Assembly (NCBI GenBank): GCA_022736715.1 | Contig: DZDJ01000012.1 | Coordinates: 1-64,000, forward strand | From: Edaphobacter aggregans | Lineage (GTDB): Bacteria > Acidobacteriota > Terriglobia > Terriglobales > Acidobacteriaceae | Length of the DNA: 64,000 bases | Direction of reading: 5' to 3' | Shown: piece after piece, positions 19,476 through 29,264 of the stretch | Numbering within the stretch: position 1 is the first letter of the stretch | Layout: the number at the start of each line of letters is the position of its first letter | Notes under the pieces: generated by a model | Seen by the model: only the letters and a program-made list of their open reading frames with translations | What the model was told of the DNA's origin: nothing | The model's database searches: none | Translations under genes and position numbers: made by a program

Positions 19476-20957
19476 TTACAAGGTTGGCAGTTGTGCGGTG
19501 CTCCAGCCCCCGCCGAGTGCTTTGATGAGCAGTACGCTGGCCTCCAGCCTGCGACGCTCGATGTCAATGTCGTTGCGCTGGTAGATGAGCAGAGCGGTCT
19601 GCCAGGTGATGACCTGCAGATAGTCGTCCACGCCGCCTTCGTAGCGGGTGTTGGAGAGGTTGAGCGATTGCGCAGCCGAGGCGGTGGCCTGGTGCTGCTG
19701 CCGGGCCTCGGTTTCCAGCACGCGCAGCCCGGACAGGTTGTCTTCCACCTGCTGGAAGGCGGTCAGCACGGTCTGGCGATAGTCGGCCACGGTGGCGTCG
19801 TAGTTGGCGCGGGCAATGTCTGTAGTGGCGCGCCGGCGGCCTGCATCAAAGAGCGTTTCTGAGAGCATTGGTCCGACGGCCCAAAAGCGGCTGGGCCAGT
19901 TGAACCAGTTCAGTGCGGAAGAGCCTTCCAGTCCGGCTGCTGCGCCCAGGCCCAGCGTGGGGTACCAGGCAGATTCGGCAATGCCGATCTGTTCGTTGGC
20001 GGCTGCGACGGTGCGTTCTTTGGAGGCGATGTCTGGTCTTCGCTCCAGAAGCTGCGATGGCAGCAGGCCGGGAATGCCGGGCAAGACTGGCGGACGCGTA
20101 TTCAGCGGCGTTGCGGGAATGGTGAGCCCGGCCGGCGGCTTGCCGATGAGCACGGCAATAGCGTGTTCATATTGCTGGCGCTGCACCTGGATGTCCGTCT
20201 CCTGCACGCGCACGGCTGCCAGCTGCGTCTGCGCCTGCGAGACGTCGGACTCCGGAGCAATGCCGCCCTCGTACCGTGTCTGCGTGAGTTGCAGGGAATC
20301 GGCATAGGCTTTTTCACTATCGCGGAGTAGCTGCTCCTGCGCATCGGCGCTGCGCAGTTCAATGTAGTCCATCGCCAGTTCCGCATGCAGGCTCAGCCGC
20401 GCGGTTTCCATGTCGGCTGCGCTGGCCTGCGCCTGTTCGCGCGCCGCGGTCACGGTGCGGCGGATGCGGCCCCAGAGATCGACTTCGTACGAGAGGTCAA
20501 ACGGCAGCGTGAAGTCGCCGGCGCTGCCCGTATTGTTGAACTGCAGCGCGTAGGGCCGGTTTGCCGACAAATGTTCTGAGCTGATGGAGGGCGAAGTGCC
20601 AATCGTTGGAGCTTCGGCAGCGCGGCTGTAGCGGACGGCATCGCGGGCGGCGCGGAAGTTGGCAGCGGCAATTTTCAGCGTCTGGTTGGCGGAGTCAATC
20701 TGCTCTTCCAGCGCGTTCAACTGCGCATCGTGGAACATCTCCCACCATTTGCCGCGGGGCAGTGCGGCCTGGGGTTGCGCGGTCTTCCAGCCACCCACTG
20801 CTTTGAAAGCGGCAGGTGGGGCCTCTTTGAAGGATGGCGCCAGCGGCGCGGCGGGGCGAACATATTTAGGGCCAACCATGCAGCCTGCCAGCAACAGCAG
20901 GGCAGACGATGCCAGCAGGCCATTCTGTGCCGATCTTCCCGATGTTGCCAGCTTCAT
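19476..20957 (-). CDS. RND efflux outer-membrane lipoprotein (NodT/OprM family)
   Basis: LLLLAGCMVGPKYVRP; WWEMFHDAQLNALEEQ; LLERRPDIASKERTVAAANEQIGIAESAWYPTL. Confidence 0.95.
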   Translation of the reverse strand: MKLATSGRSAQNGLLASSALLLLAGCMVGPKYVRPAAPLAPSFKEAPPAAFKAVGGWKTAQPQAALPRGKWWEMFHDAQLNALEEQIDSANQTLKIAAANFRAARDAVRYSRAAEAPTIGTSPSISSEHLSANRPYALQFNNTGSAGDFTLPFDLSYEVDLWGRIRRTVTAAREQAQASAADMETARLSLHAELAMDYIELRSADAQEQLLRDSEKAYADSLQLTQTRYEGGIAPESDVSQAQTQLAAVRVQETDIQVQRQQYEHAIAVLIGKPPAGLTIPATPLNTRPPVLPGIPGLLPSQLLERRPDIASKERTVAAANEQIGIAESAWYPTLGLGAAAGLEGSSALNWFNWPSRFWAVGPMLSETLFDAGRRRATTDIARANYDATVADYRQTVLTAFQQVEDNLSGLRVLETEARQQHQATASAAQSLNLSNTRYEGGVDDYLQVITWQTALLIYQRNDIDIERRRLEASVLLIKALGGGWSTAQLPTL

Positions 20958-22183
20958 TGTGCAACTCCTGATTTCGCGGCCGCAGCACTGGCCGGGGATG
21001 CGACCTGCACCTGGGCTCCGTTAGCGAGAGAGTCCGACGGGTCCTGCACCAGCGAATCCTGCGGCGTCAGCCCCTGGATGACTTCGATGGAGTCGCCATA
21101 ATCGCGGCCGACGGTGATGGGCGTCAGCACAACGTGGTTGTTGTAGACCAGTGCGACGCGCAGTCCTTCTTTGCGGAAGAGCAGGGTGCTGGCGGGAATG
21201 GTGACGGAGTTGTTGGCGCCCGGGAATCCGAAGTGCACGGTGACATAGGCTCCCGGCATCAACTGCCCGCCGCGATTGTCCACATCGACTTCGACATTCA
21301 GGGTCCGGGAGTTCTGGTTGATCGCATTGGCATTGCGCACCACGGTGCCAGAAATCAGCAGGTCCGGCTGTGCGTCCAGCGTGACGCGGACGCGCATGCC
21401 GTTCTTAATGTCGCCGGCGTAGGCCTCCGGCACGGCAACGAAGACGCGCAATGTACGGATCTGGGCCAGGTGGAACATTTCCTGTGGTGGTGTATTGGCT
21501 CCAGCGGCCACCAGATCGCCGATGTCGATGTTGCGTACGGTGATGACGCCATCGAAGGGAGAGGTCACGCGTTCAAAGGAGACGAGCTGCTGCAGGCGGC
21601 GCACATTGGCTTCGTTGGCAGCAACCGTTGCCTGGCTTGCCAGCAGCGTGCTGCGGGCCTGGTCCGTCTGTTGCGCGGAGACGGCGTTTTTGGCCAGCAT
21701 TTTTTCCCAGCGCGTCGCGGTAATCTGCGCAATCTGCCGGTTGGCCTGTGACGTCTTCAGGTCTGCCTCCGCCTGTTGCAACTGCTGGTCGAGTTCGGGC
21801 GTTTCGATCACCGCCAGCAGTTGGCCGCGACGGACGCGCGTGCCGATGTCGGTGTACCACTTCTTGATGTAGCCGCTGGTGCGCGCATAAATCGGCGTGT
21901 CGATATACGCCTCAGCATTGCCCGGTAAAGTCAGCTCTTCCGTTCCGGAGCCGGGCGTGGGGTGGATGACGCGGACACTCTGGATGGCGGCCTCATGCGT
22001 GCTGGTTGTAAGTTCGCTGGCGCTCACCAGCCGCGAACGGATGCCGGCTGTAATGGCGGCCCCGAGCACAACCGCGCACACGATGAGGAGCAGCAGCAGG
22101 CCCTTCCGGTCGGGCCCCTTCTGCTGGTCCAGTTCGGCTCTGTGCGCAGCCACTGCAACTTCTTCTTTTGCGATGTCGTCCAT
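20954..22183 (-). CDS. RND efflux periplasmic adaptor subunit (membrane fusion protein)
   Basis: GYIKKWYTDIGTRVRRGQLLAVIETPELDQQLQQAEADL; GGAGG before MDDIAKEE. Confidence 0.93.
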   Translation of the reverse strand: MDDIAKEEVAVAAHRAELDQQKGPDRKGLLLLLIVCAVVLGAAITAGIRSRLVSASELTTSTHEAAIQSVRVIHPTPGSGTEELTLPGNAEAYIDTPIYARTSGYIKKWYTDIGTRVRRGQLLAVIETPELDQQLQQAEADLKTSQANRQIAQITATRWEKMLAKNAVSAQQTDQARSTLLASQATVAANEANVRRLQQLVSFERVTSPFDGVITVRNIDIGDLVAAGANTPPQEMFHLAQIRTLRVFVAVPEAYAGDIKNGMRVRVTLDAQPDLLISGTVVRNANAINQNSRTLNVEVDVDNRGGQLMPGAYVTVHFGFPGANNSVTIPASTLLFRKEGLRVALVYNNHVVLTPITVGRDYGDSIEVIQGLTPQDSLVQDPSDSLANGAQVQVASPASAAAAKSGVAQ

Positions 22184-22202
22184 GGAACTTTTTCCTCCGT
22201 AG

Positions 22203-25200
22203 TTACGCATGCTGTGGACCTGCCTCGTCCGGGGACGCAGTTGCGGACTGTGTGTGCTTGCGTCCGTGAATCAATCCAAAGACCGAAGGCACAAAAACCA
22301 GGGTGGCGACGGTGGCGCACAGCAGGCCACCGATGACGGCGCGGCCCAGCGGCGCGTTCTGCTCGCCGCCATCGCCAAGGCCAAGCGCCATGGGAATCAT
22401 ACCGATGATCATGGCCAGCGCCGTCATGACGACCGGGCGGAAGCGGGTCGCACCGGCCTCTATTGCGGCCTTCACTGCATCGCCGTGCTGCTCCAGCCGG
22501 ATCTTGGCAAAGGAGACCACCAGAATACTGTTGGCTGTGGCCACGCCCATGCACATGATGGCGCCCATTAGTGCTGGAACGCTGAGCGCCGTGTGCGTGA
22601 GGAACAGGAACAGCACAATGCCTGCCAGTGCCGCGGGCAATGCTGTGATGATGATGAAGGGATCAACCCAGGACTGGAAGTTGACCACGATCAGCAGGTA
22701 CACCAGTACGATGGCAAAGAGCAGGCCGCCCAGCAGACCGAGATACGAGGTGCGCATGGTGGCCAGCTGTCCGCGAATGGAGACGAAGGTGCCGCGCGGC
22801 AGCAGGTGTTTGTCTGCATCCACAATGCGCTGTACGTCGCGGCCCACGCCGCCCAGGTCACGCCCCTGCACTGCGCCGTAGATGTCGACGACGCGACGGA
22901 TGTTGTAGTGCGAAACCACGGCCATCTCTTCGGAGCGGCCAATGGTGGCCAGGTTCGCCAGAATGCCCGGCGATTTGGCATTGGCGGAATTGATGGGGAT
23001 GTTCTGAATGTCGCTGATGGATTGCATCTTGTACTGTGGTGTCTGCACCGTCATGGGGTAGTTGACGCCGTTCCGCCAGTTGAGGAAGAACATGGGACTG
23101 GTCTGGAAGCTGCTGCTGAGCGTATTCAGAACGCTGGTGGTGACGTCCTTTTCGGTATAGCCGGCCTGCGAGGCTTTGGTGCGGTTCACGTCAATGTTGA
23201 ACGTGGGGTAGTTGAAGGGCTGCTGGATGCGCAGGTCGGTCAGACCTGGCACCTGGCGCAACTGCGCCAGCATCTTCACGGCCAGAGCGTGGCTGGCGAC
23301 CGCGTTGTTGCCTTCAAGCTGGATGTCGATCGGCGCAGGCAGTCCAAAGTTCAGAATTTGCGTGGTGATGTCGGCTGGCAGAAAGTAGAACGTGGTTCCG
23401 GGAAACTTCCGCGGCAGTTCCTCGCGCAGAATGCGGATGTAGTCAGCTGTAGGGTGATGGTCGGGCTGCAGCGAGACCATGATGTCCGCATCGGCGGCGC
23501 CAATGGTGCCGTCGGTGCTGTGCATGGTGTTCATCGGGCTGTAGGGCAGGCCAATGTTGTCCAGAATATTGTGCAGTTCGTTGGCGGGAATCTTCTGACG
23601 GATGACCTGCTCCACCAGATCGCTGAGGCGCGCGGTCTCTTCAATGCGCAGGCCGGTGGCTCCGCGCACGTGCAGGATGAACTCTCCGCTGTCGGTCTTG
23701 GGAAAAAAGTCCTGCCCTAGCCACGGAGCCAGCAGAAAAGCGCAGAGGCAGACCAGAAGAAAGAGTGGAACGAATGTCTTCCGCCGGAGCACGAGTTTCT
23801 CCAGCAAGCCTTCATAGCTGCCGCGTGTGCGCTCAAAACCGCGCTCAAAGGAGCGCTGCATGCGGCCGAAGATGTTGGCAGGCGCTTTGTGGTGCTCCTT
23901 GACGCGCAGCAGATACATGGCCAGCGTAGGCACCAGCGTCCGCGAGAACACGTACGAGGCCAGCATGGCGAAGACTACCGCCTCTGCCAGCGGCACAAAC
24001 AGGTAGCGGGCGACGCCGTTGAGGAAAAACATGGGCAGAAACACAATACAGATGCAGAGGGTGGAGACCAGTGCCGGAACGGCAATCTGCGCCGCGCCTT
24101 CCAGTATGGCATCGTACAGCGGATAGCCCTCTTCCAGAAAACGCTCGATGTTTTCGATGGTCACGGTTGCGTCGTCCACCAGAATACCGACCGCCAGCGC
24201 TAGGCCGCCGAGCGTCATGATGTTGATGGTCTCGCCCAGGAAACTCAGGATGATGACCGAAGTGAGAATAGAGAGCGGAATGGAGACGGCAATGATGAGC
24301 GTACTGCGCCAACTGCCCAGGAAGAGCAGAATCATCAGTGCCGTCAGCCCAGCGGCCAGTACGGCCTCGCGGATTACACCGGTAATGGCTCCGCGTACAA
24401 AGACGGACTGGTCATTGAGCGGAACAATTTTGAGCGCCGGCGGAACAATGGAGGACACGCGCGGCAGCATCTTGCGGATGCCGCTGACAACATCCAGCGT
24501 GGAAGCGTTGCCGGCCTTCAAAATACTGACCAGCACACCGCGCTGCCCGTTCTGGCGCACAATATTGGTCTGGAACTGGAAACCGTTGCTGACGGTGGCG
24601 ATGTCGCGCACATAAACCGTAGCGCCATTCACCTGCTTTACCGGAATACTGCCCACCTTATCCAGCGTGCGCGGCGCACCGTTGGTCAATACGTCGTATT
24701 CGCTCTCGCCGATCTTGATGGTTCCCGAAGGCTGCACCAAATATTGGTTGTTCAGGGCAGACAACAGGTCCGATGGCGCAATGCCCTTGGACTGCATGCG
24801 CCTGGGCATGACGCTGATGCTGATCTGCCGCTGCTTGCCGCCATATGGATACGGAACGACTGCGCCCGGAACAGTGACCAGTTGGGGACGGACGAAGTTC
24901 ATGCCGTAGTCGTTCAATTGCGCTTCGGACAGGCCCTTGCCGGAGAGCGAAAGTTGCAGAATTGGAACGCTCGATGCGCTGAAGTTGATGATTTCCGGCG
25001 GCAGCGTTCCTTGTGGTAACTGGCGCAGCATGAACTGCGATGTGGCCGTGACCTGCGCATTGGCCGTGTCCAGGCTGGCGCCGGGCTGCAGGAAGATCTT
25101 AATGACGACGACGCCGTTGTAGGTGGTGGACTCAATGTGCTGGATGTTGTCGACCAGCGTCGTCAGCGCCTTTTCATACGGCGTGGTCAGGCGGCCTTCA

Positions 25201-25376
25201 AGCTCTTCGGGATTCAGCCCGGTGTACGTCCAGGCCACGGAGACGACAGGGATGTTGATGTTCGGAAAGATGTCTGTTGGCGTGCGGCTGATGACCACCG
25301 GACTGAGCAGCAGAATGAGCAGCGCCAGAACGATGAAGGTGTATGGACGGGTGAGTGCGACTTTGACAATCCACAT
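22203..25376 (-). CDS. RND efflux permease (AcrB/MdtB-type)
   Basis: 1057 aa; RTPTDIFPNINIPVVSVAWTYTGLNPEELEGR, GGLALAVGILVDDATVTIENI. Confidence 0.96.
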   Translation of the reverse strand: MWIVKVALTRPYTFIVLALLILLLSPVVISRTPTDIFPNINIPVVSVAWTYTGLNPEELEGRLTTPYEKALTTLVDNIQHIESTTYNGVVVIKIFLQPGASLDTANAQVTATSQFMLRQLPQGTLPPEIINFSASSVPILQLSLSGKGLSEAQLNDYGMNFVRPQLVTVPGAVVPYPYGGKQRQISISVMPRRMQSKGIAPSDLLSALNNQYLVQPSGTIKIGESEYDVLTNGAPRTLDKVGSIPVKQVNGATVYVRDIATVSNGFQFQTNIVRQNGQRGVLVSILKAGNASTLDVVSGIRKMLPRVSSIVPPALKIVPLNDQSVFVRGAITGVIREAVLAAGLTALMILLFLGSWRSTLIIAVSIPLSILTSVIILSFLGETINIMTLGGLALAVGILVDDATVTIENIERFLEEGYPLYDAILEGAAQIAVPALVSTLCICIVFLPMFFLNGVARYLFVPLAEAVVFAMLASYVFSRTLVPTLAMYLLRVKEHHKAPANIFGRMQRSFERGFERTRGSYEGLLEKLVLRRKTFVPLFLLVCLCAFLLAPWLGQDFFPKTDSGEFILHVRGATGLRIEETARLSDLVEQVIRQKIPANELHNILDNIGLPYSPMNTMHSTDGTIGAADADIMVSLQPDHHPTADYIRILREELPRKFPGTTFYFLPADITTQILNFGLPAPIDIQLEGNNAVASHALAVKMLAQLRQVPGLTDLRIQQPFNYPTFNIDVNRTKASQAGYTEKDVTTSVLNTLSSSFQTSPMFFLNWRNGVNYPMTVQTPQYKMQSISDIQNIPINSANAKSPGILANLATIGRSEEMAVVSHYNIRRVVDIYGAVQGRDLGGVGRDVQRIVDADKHLLPRGTFVSIRGQLATMRTSYLGLLGGLLFAIVLVYLLIVVNFQSWVDPFIIITALPAALAGIVLFLFLTHTALSVPALMGAIMCMGVATANSILVVSFAKIRLEQHGDAVKAAIEAGATRFRPVVMTALAMIIGMIPMALGLGDGGEQNAPLGRAVIGGLLCATVATLVFVPSVFGLIHGRKHTQSATASPDEAGPQHA

Positions 25377-25504
25377 GCTGGGATTACAACCTCCACCTGC
25401 TCTTAAGCTGTGTTGAGAATGGATCTATATCGTAAGGACGAAGTCCCATAAACAATAGATTCAGTATTTCAGCTAAAGGTAGCGCAGTTTGATGTGATGA
25501 TTTA

Positions 25505-25521
25505 TATCGGAAAAACCGATA
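25505..25521. promoter_or_regulatory. Candidate LysR operator (palindromic T-N11-A)
   Basis: TATCGG-AAAAA-CCGATA between divergent lysR and RND operon. Confidence 0.6.
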
Positions 25522-25553
25522 GAATGCCGTCATAGATGTTTTGAGGTACCAGT

Positions 25554-26450
25554 ATGGAACTACGCCACCTCCGTTATTTCTGTGCTGTGGCCGATCAACA
25601 GGGCTTCAGTCGGGCGGCACGGGCGCTGCATGTGTCGCAATCGGCCATCAGCGAGCAGATTGCCGACCTGGAAGACGAGATCGGAGTCCCATTGCTGACG
25701 CGGCAGCAGCACAAGGTCGGACTCACCCCTCATGGCCGGATTTTTCTGACAGAGGCCAGAAACGTTCTGGAGAATGCGCAACAGGCAGTCACCATGGCTC
25801 AACGGTCCTTGCGCGGCGAGGTGGGTGAGCTGACCATTGCGTTTTTTACCGGAGGGATGGGAACCGCTCTTCCCAGGCTTATCCGAAATTTTCGGCAGAA
25901 ACATCCCGAAGTCCGCGTTTCACTGCTGGAGATGACCTCAACCATGCAATCGCGCGCCTTGCTGGAAGGCACCATCGACGTGGCCTTTACCCGGCCGCTG
26001 GAGCCGCATCTGGACCGCGAGATGTGCTCGGAGACGCTGCGGCTCGATCCGCTGTTTGCCGTGCTGCCGAAGGACCATCCGCTGGCTTCCGGGCCGGTGG
26101 ACATCCGGTCGCTCTCCAGCGAGCGGTTCATTCTTTGCGGGCGCGATACCTCCTCCGTACTGCATGACAAGATTTTTTCGCTCTGCACGGAGGCAGGCAT
26201 CGCGCCGGAGATTGCCTCGGTTTCGCCGGTGTGGTCCACCATTACCACGCTGGTGCAGGCGGGCGAGGGCATTGCGATTCTGCCCATCAACATGCAGCAA
26301 TTTGCCACGAATGACCTGGTCTTTTGCCCATTGACGAACGCACATGCCGTGATTGAACTGGTGATGGCCTGGTCGCCGCTGCGGGAGACCGGTATTCTGT
26401 GCAGTTTTCTGAATCTGGTGCGTGCCAGCCGCGAACGCGGTGCCGTGTAG
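25554..26450 (+). CDS. LysR family transcriptional regulator
   Basis: MELRHLRYFCAVADQQGFSRAARALHVSQSAISEQIADLEDEIGVPLL. Confidence 0.95.
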   Translation: MELRHLRYFCAVADQQGFSRAARALHVSQSAISEQIADLEDEIGVPLLTRQQHKVGLTPHGRIFLTEARNVLENAQQAVTMAQRSLRGEVGELTIAFFTGGMGTALPRLIRNFRQKHPEVRVSLLEMTSTMQSRALLEGTIDVAFTRPLEPHLDREMCSETLRLDPLFAVLPKDHPLASGPVDIRSLSSERFILCGRDTSSVLHDKIFSLCTEAGIAPEIASVSPVWSTITTLVQAGEGIAILPINMQQFATNDLVFCPLTNAHAVIELVMAWSPLRETGILCSFLNLVRASRERGAV

Positions 26451-26498
26451 CGCCGTGGTCTGCTTTTGCCATAATCGTCCGTGCGGATGAGGATTTTT

Positions 26499-26658
26499 CC
26501 GGAGATGGACGGGGTGCCGCTCCATTCCTTCCAGGCGGCCGCGGAGAGGTCTTCATGGGGTAAATTGTAGCGCAGCGGGCCATGCTGTCCTCAACCCAGC
26601 CGTGCTCCCCCGGCATGTAATGCCAGACGTGGTGATGCGCATCCATAACCACTGCCAT
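26499..26658 (-). pseudogene. Frameshifted 5' remnant of an amidohydrolase (Amidohydro_2/lactonase-like)
   Basis: MAVVMDAHHHVWHYMPGEHGWVEDSMA, then a +1 shift gives PLRYNLPHEDLSAAAWKEWSGT. Confidence 0.55.
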
Positions 26659-26696
26659 GAGTGCGAATCCCGGCGTGTGGATGTTAGCATCCTGCT

Positions 26697-27524
26697 ATGC
26701 AGTCCAGCACGCAACCTCTGGTAGAAGCACGGCATTTGGTGAAGGAGTATCCCCGCGGCAAGGGAGGATTTGCCTTGCCGGGACGCGGTGCACAGAGCGT
26801 GCGCGTGGTGGAGGACGTTTCATTTTCCATTTTTCGCGGCGAAACGCTGGGGCTGGTGGGGGAATCCGGCTCTGGCAAGAGCACGGTGGCGCGGATGGTG
26901 CTGCGCCTGATCGAGACCACTTCCGGCGAAGTACGCTTCGATGGGCAGAATTTGCTGGCTGCCAGTCCACAGCAAATGCGCCGCTTGCGGCAGCGGATGC
27001 AGATTGTCTTTCAGGACCCTTACGCGGCGCTGAATCCACGCATGCGTGTGCGCGAGATTGTTGCCGAGCCGCTGATGATTCACCGCAAAGAAATGAAGAA
27101 CGGGTTGGCTGCGAAGGATTCGCAGCGGCGCGTGGTGGAGTTGTTGCAGGCGGTGGGGCTGGACGAGTCGGCGCTGGGGCGGTATCCGCATGAGTTTTCC
27201 GGCGGACAGCGGCAGCGCATCAACATTGCAAGGGCGCTGGCGCTGCAGCCGGAGTTTCTGGTGCTGGATGAGCCGGTTTCGGCGTTGGATGTGAGCGTTG
27301 GGGCGCAGATCATCAACCTGTTGCAGCAGTTGCAGCGGCAGTTCGGGCTGACGTATCTGTTCATTTCGCATTCCATGCCGCTGGTGCGCTATTTGTGCAC
27401 GCGGGTTGCGGTGATGCAGCGCGGCCGGCTGGTGGAGATTGGCGAAAGCGAGCAGGTGTGCGGGCGCCCGCAGCAGGAGTACACCCGGCAACTGATTGCG
27501 GCCACGCCAGAGCTGGCGGTTTAG
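26697..27524 (+). CDS. Orphan oligopeptide-type ABC transporter ATPase (OppF/DppF-like)
   Basis: GESGSGKSTVARMVLRLIE, FQDPYAALNPRMRV, FSGGQRQRINIARALALQPEFLVLDEPVSALDVSV. Confidence 0.93.
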   Translation: MQSSTQPLVEARHLVKEYPRGKGGFALPGRGAQSVRVVEDVSFSIFRGETLGLVGESGSGKSTVARMVLRLIETTSGEVRFDGQNLLAASPQQMRRLRQRMQIVFQDPYAALNPRMRVREIVAEPLMIHRKEMKNGLAAKDSQRRVVELLQAVGLDESALGRYPHEFSGGQRQRINIARALALQPEFLVLDEPVSALDVSVGAQIINLLQQLQRQFGLTYLFISHSMPLVRYLCTRVAVMQRGRLVEIGESEQVCGRPQQEYTRQLIAATPELAV

Positions 27525-27650
27525 AGCATAAGCAGAACTGCTGTGTGGTGTGCGGCTTTTGCAGGGAGAGTGCCTGGTCGCCGCTCTCTGTTGGTCGCCG
27601 CCGACTCAGAGCCCGCGGCTTCGTCTTACGCCATCTCTGCTTTTGCTTTA
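27524..27650. repeat. Dispersed palindromic repeat, family 2, copy A
   Basis: GCAGGGAGAGTGCCTGGTCGCCGCTCTCTGTTGGTCGCC...TCTCTGCTTTTGCTTTAG; aligns with 30006-30131 and 35552-35678. Confidence 0.8.
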
Positions 27651-27692
27651 GCGTGCAGCCTTCCGTTCGCGGACAACGATACAATTAAGACA

Positions 27693-28472
27693 ATGCACGC
27701 CTTTCCTTTTTATGAATATCTCTGGCTGGGCTTTGCCGCATTTCTTGCCGGAATCGTGAATGCGGTCGCCGGCGGCGGAGGTTTTCTTGCCTTCCCGAGC
27801 TTGCTGCATGTGGGCGTGCCTCCGGTGGAGGCCAATGCCACCAACACGGTGGCGTTGTGGCCGGGGCAGTTCACTTCTATTTTCGCCTACTATCAGGACG
27901 TCAAGACGAATCTGCGCTTGGTGCTGCCGGTCATGGTGGCGGCCTTGATTGGTGGCGTGGCTGGCGCATGGACGCTGCTGCACACCAGCCAGAGCAGCTT
28001 TATGCGCCTGGTTCCGTGGCTGTTTCTGCTGGGGGCAACAATGTTTTCCATCAGCGGGCCGGTCTCGCGCTGGATTCGCCGCAGAAATGCGTCCAACACG
28101 GAAGAGAAGCAGATTCCGGTGCTGCCGCTGGCCTTGTGCCTGACGCTGGTCTGCTTTTACATCGGCTATTTTGGTGCGGGCGCTGGCTTCATTACCATGA
28201 CGGTGCTGTCGTTGTTTGGCGTGGCGCGCCTGGTAGAGGTGAATGCACTGAAGGTGATCACCACGACTGTGGCCAACGGGGTTGCGGTGATTACGTTCAT
28301 TCTGGACCGCGCCGTGGTATGGCACTACTGCATTGTGATGATGGTGGCCTGCGCCATTGGCGGTTACCTGGGAGCACGCTACGCGCGGGGCATGAGCGAC
28401 CGCGTGCTGCGTCCTGCCATTATTCTGTTTGGTTTTGCTGTCGCTGCATATTTCTTCTGGAAGCAGGCATAA
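27693..28472 (+). CDS. TauE/SafE family sulfite exporter-like permease
   Basis: AAFLAGIVNAVAGGGGFLAFPSLL...ANATNTVALWPGQ; YFGAGAGFITMTVLSLFG. Confidence 0.92.
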   Translation: MHAFPFYEYLWLGFAAFLAGIVNAVAGGGGFLAFPSLLHVGVPPVEANATNTVALWPGQFTSIFAYYQDVKTNLRLVLPVMVAALIGGVAGAWTLLHTSQSSFMRLVPWLFLLGATMFSISGPVSRWIRRRNASNTEEKQIPVLPLALCLTLVCFYIGYFGAGAGFITMTVLSLFGVARLVEVNALKVITTTVANGVAVITFILDRAVVWHYCIVMMVACAIGGYLGARYARGMSDRVLRPAIILFGFAVAAYFFWKQA

Positions 28473-28477
28473 CAATC

Positions 28478-28756
28478 ATGCACCTCAGTCTGGTGGAGAT
28501 GATCGGCTTCGCAGCCGCCTTCTGCACAACCGTTTCCTTTGTGCCGCAACTGGTTCGCGTGCTGCAATTGCGTTCGGCGCGTGATATTTCGCTGGGTATG
28601 TTTCTGCTGTTTTCTCTGGGGGTCTTTCTCTGGCTGGTGTATGGGCTTTCGATTCATTCCATGCCGGTGATCGTGTCCAATGCGGTAACGCTGCTGCTCT
28701 CGGTGAGCATTTTGATTTTGAAGCTGCGTTTTGACCGTGCCAATCGCAGTCGTTAG
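28478..28756 (+). CDS. SemiSWEET/PQ-loop transporter
   Basis: MIGFAAAFCTTVSFVPQLVRVLQLRSARDISLGMFLLFSLGVFLWLVYG. Confidence 0.9.
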   Translation: MHLSLVEMIGFAAAFCTTVSFVPQLVRVLQLRSARDISLGMFLLFSLGVFLWLVYGLSIHSMPVIVSNAVTLLLSVSILILKLRFDRANRSR

Positions 28757-28826
28757 CGCAGAAGAGACGAATCGGAGACAATGGAGAGCAGGAAAGACAG
28801 CCGAACCTGGCTGTGAGTGAGTTGCG

Positions 28827-29264
28827 ATGAGTCATGAGGGAATCCGTTTTGTGAACGCGGAAGAAGCGCAGAAGGAGTCTGCGACGGAGCGCGATCTTCC
28901 ACGGGAAGCAACCGAGCCGGTGAAGGTGCGTGTGCATCAGACGGAAGGCACCGGGGTGGAGATTGAGTGGCGCGATGGCCATCGCAGCAACTGGACCTTC
29001 GCCTGGCTGCGGGACGCCTGTCCATGCGCCACCTGCCATGAAGAGCGGGAAGCCACCGGACGCAAACCGGGCCAGCACAAACCGAGGCCCGCGGAATTGC
29101 TGCCGATGTACCAGGCCCCGGCGCGACCCAGCGCCGTTTCTCCGGTAGGTCGCTATGCGTTGAAGTTTTCCTGGAATGACGGACACGAGAGCGGCATCTA
29201 CTCGTGGGACTATCTGCGCCGCGTTTGCCAGTGCGAGCAGTGCCAACGGCAGAATGCTGGCTGA
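28827..29264 (+). CDS. DUF971 domain protein
   Basis: GVEIEWRDGHRSNWTFAWLRDACPCATCHEE; YALKFSWNDGHESGIYSWDYLRRVC. Confidence 0.85.
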   Translation: MSHEGIRFVNAEEAQKESATERDLPREATEPVKVRVHQTEGTGVEIEWRDGHRSNWTFAWLRDACPCATCHEEREATGRKPGQHKPRPAELLPMYQAPARPSAVSPVGRYALKFSWNDGHESGIYSWDYLRRVCQCEQCQRQNAG

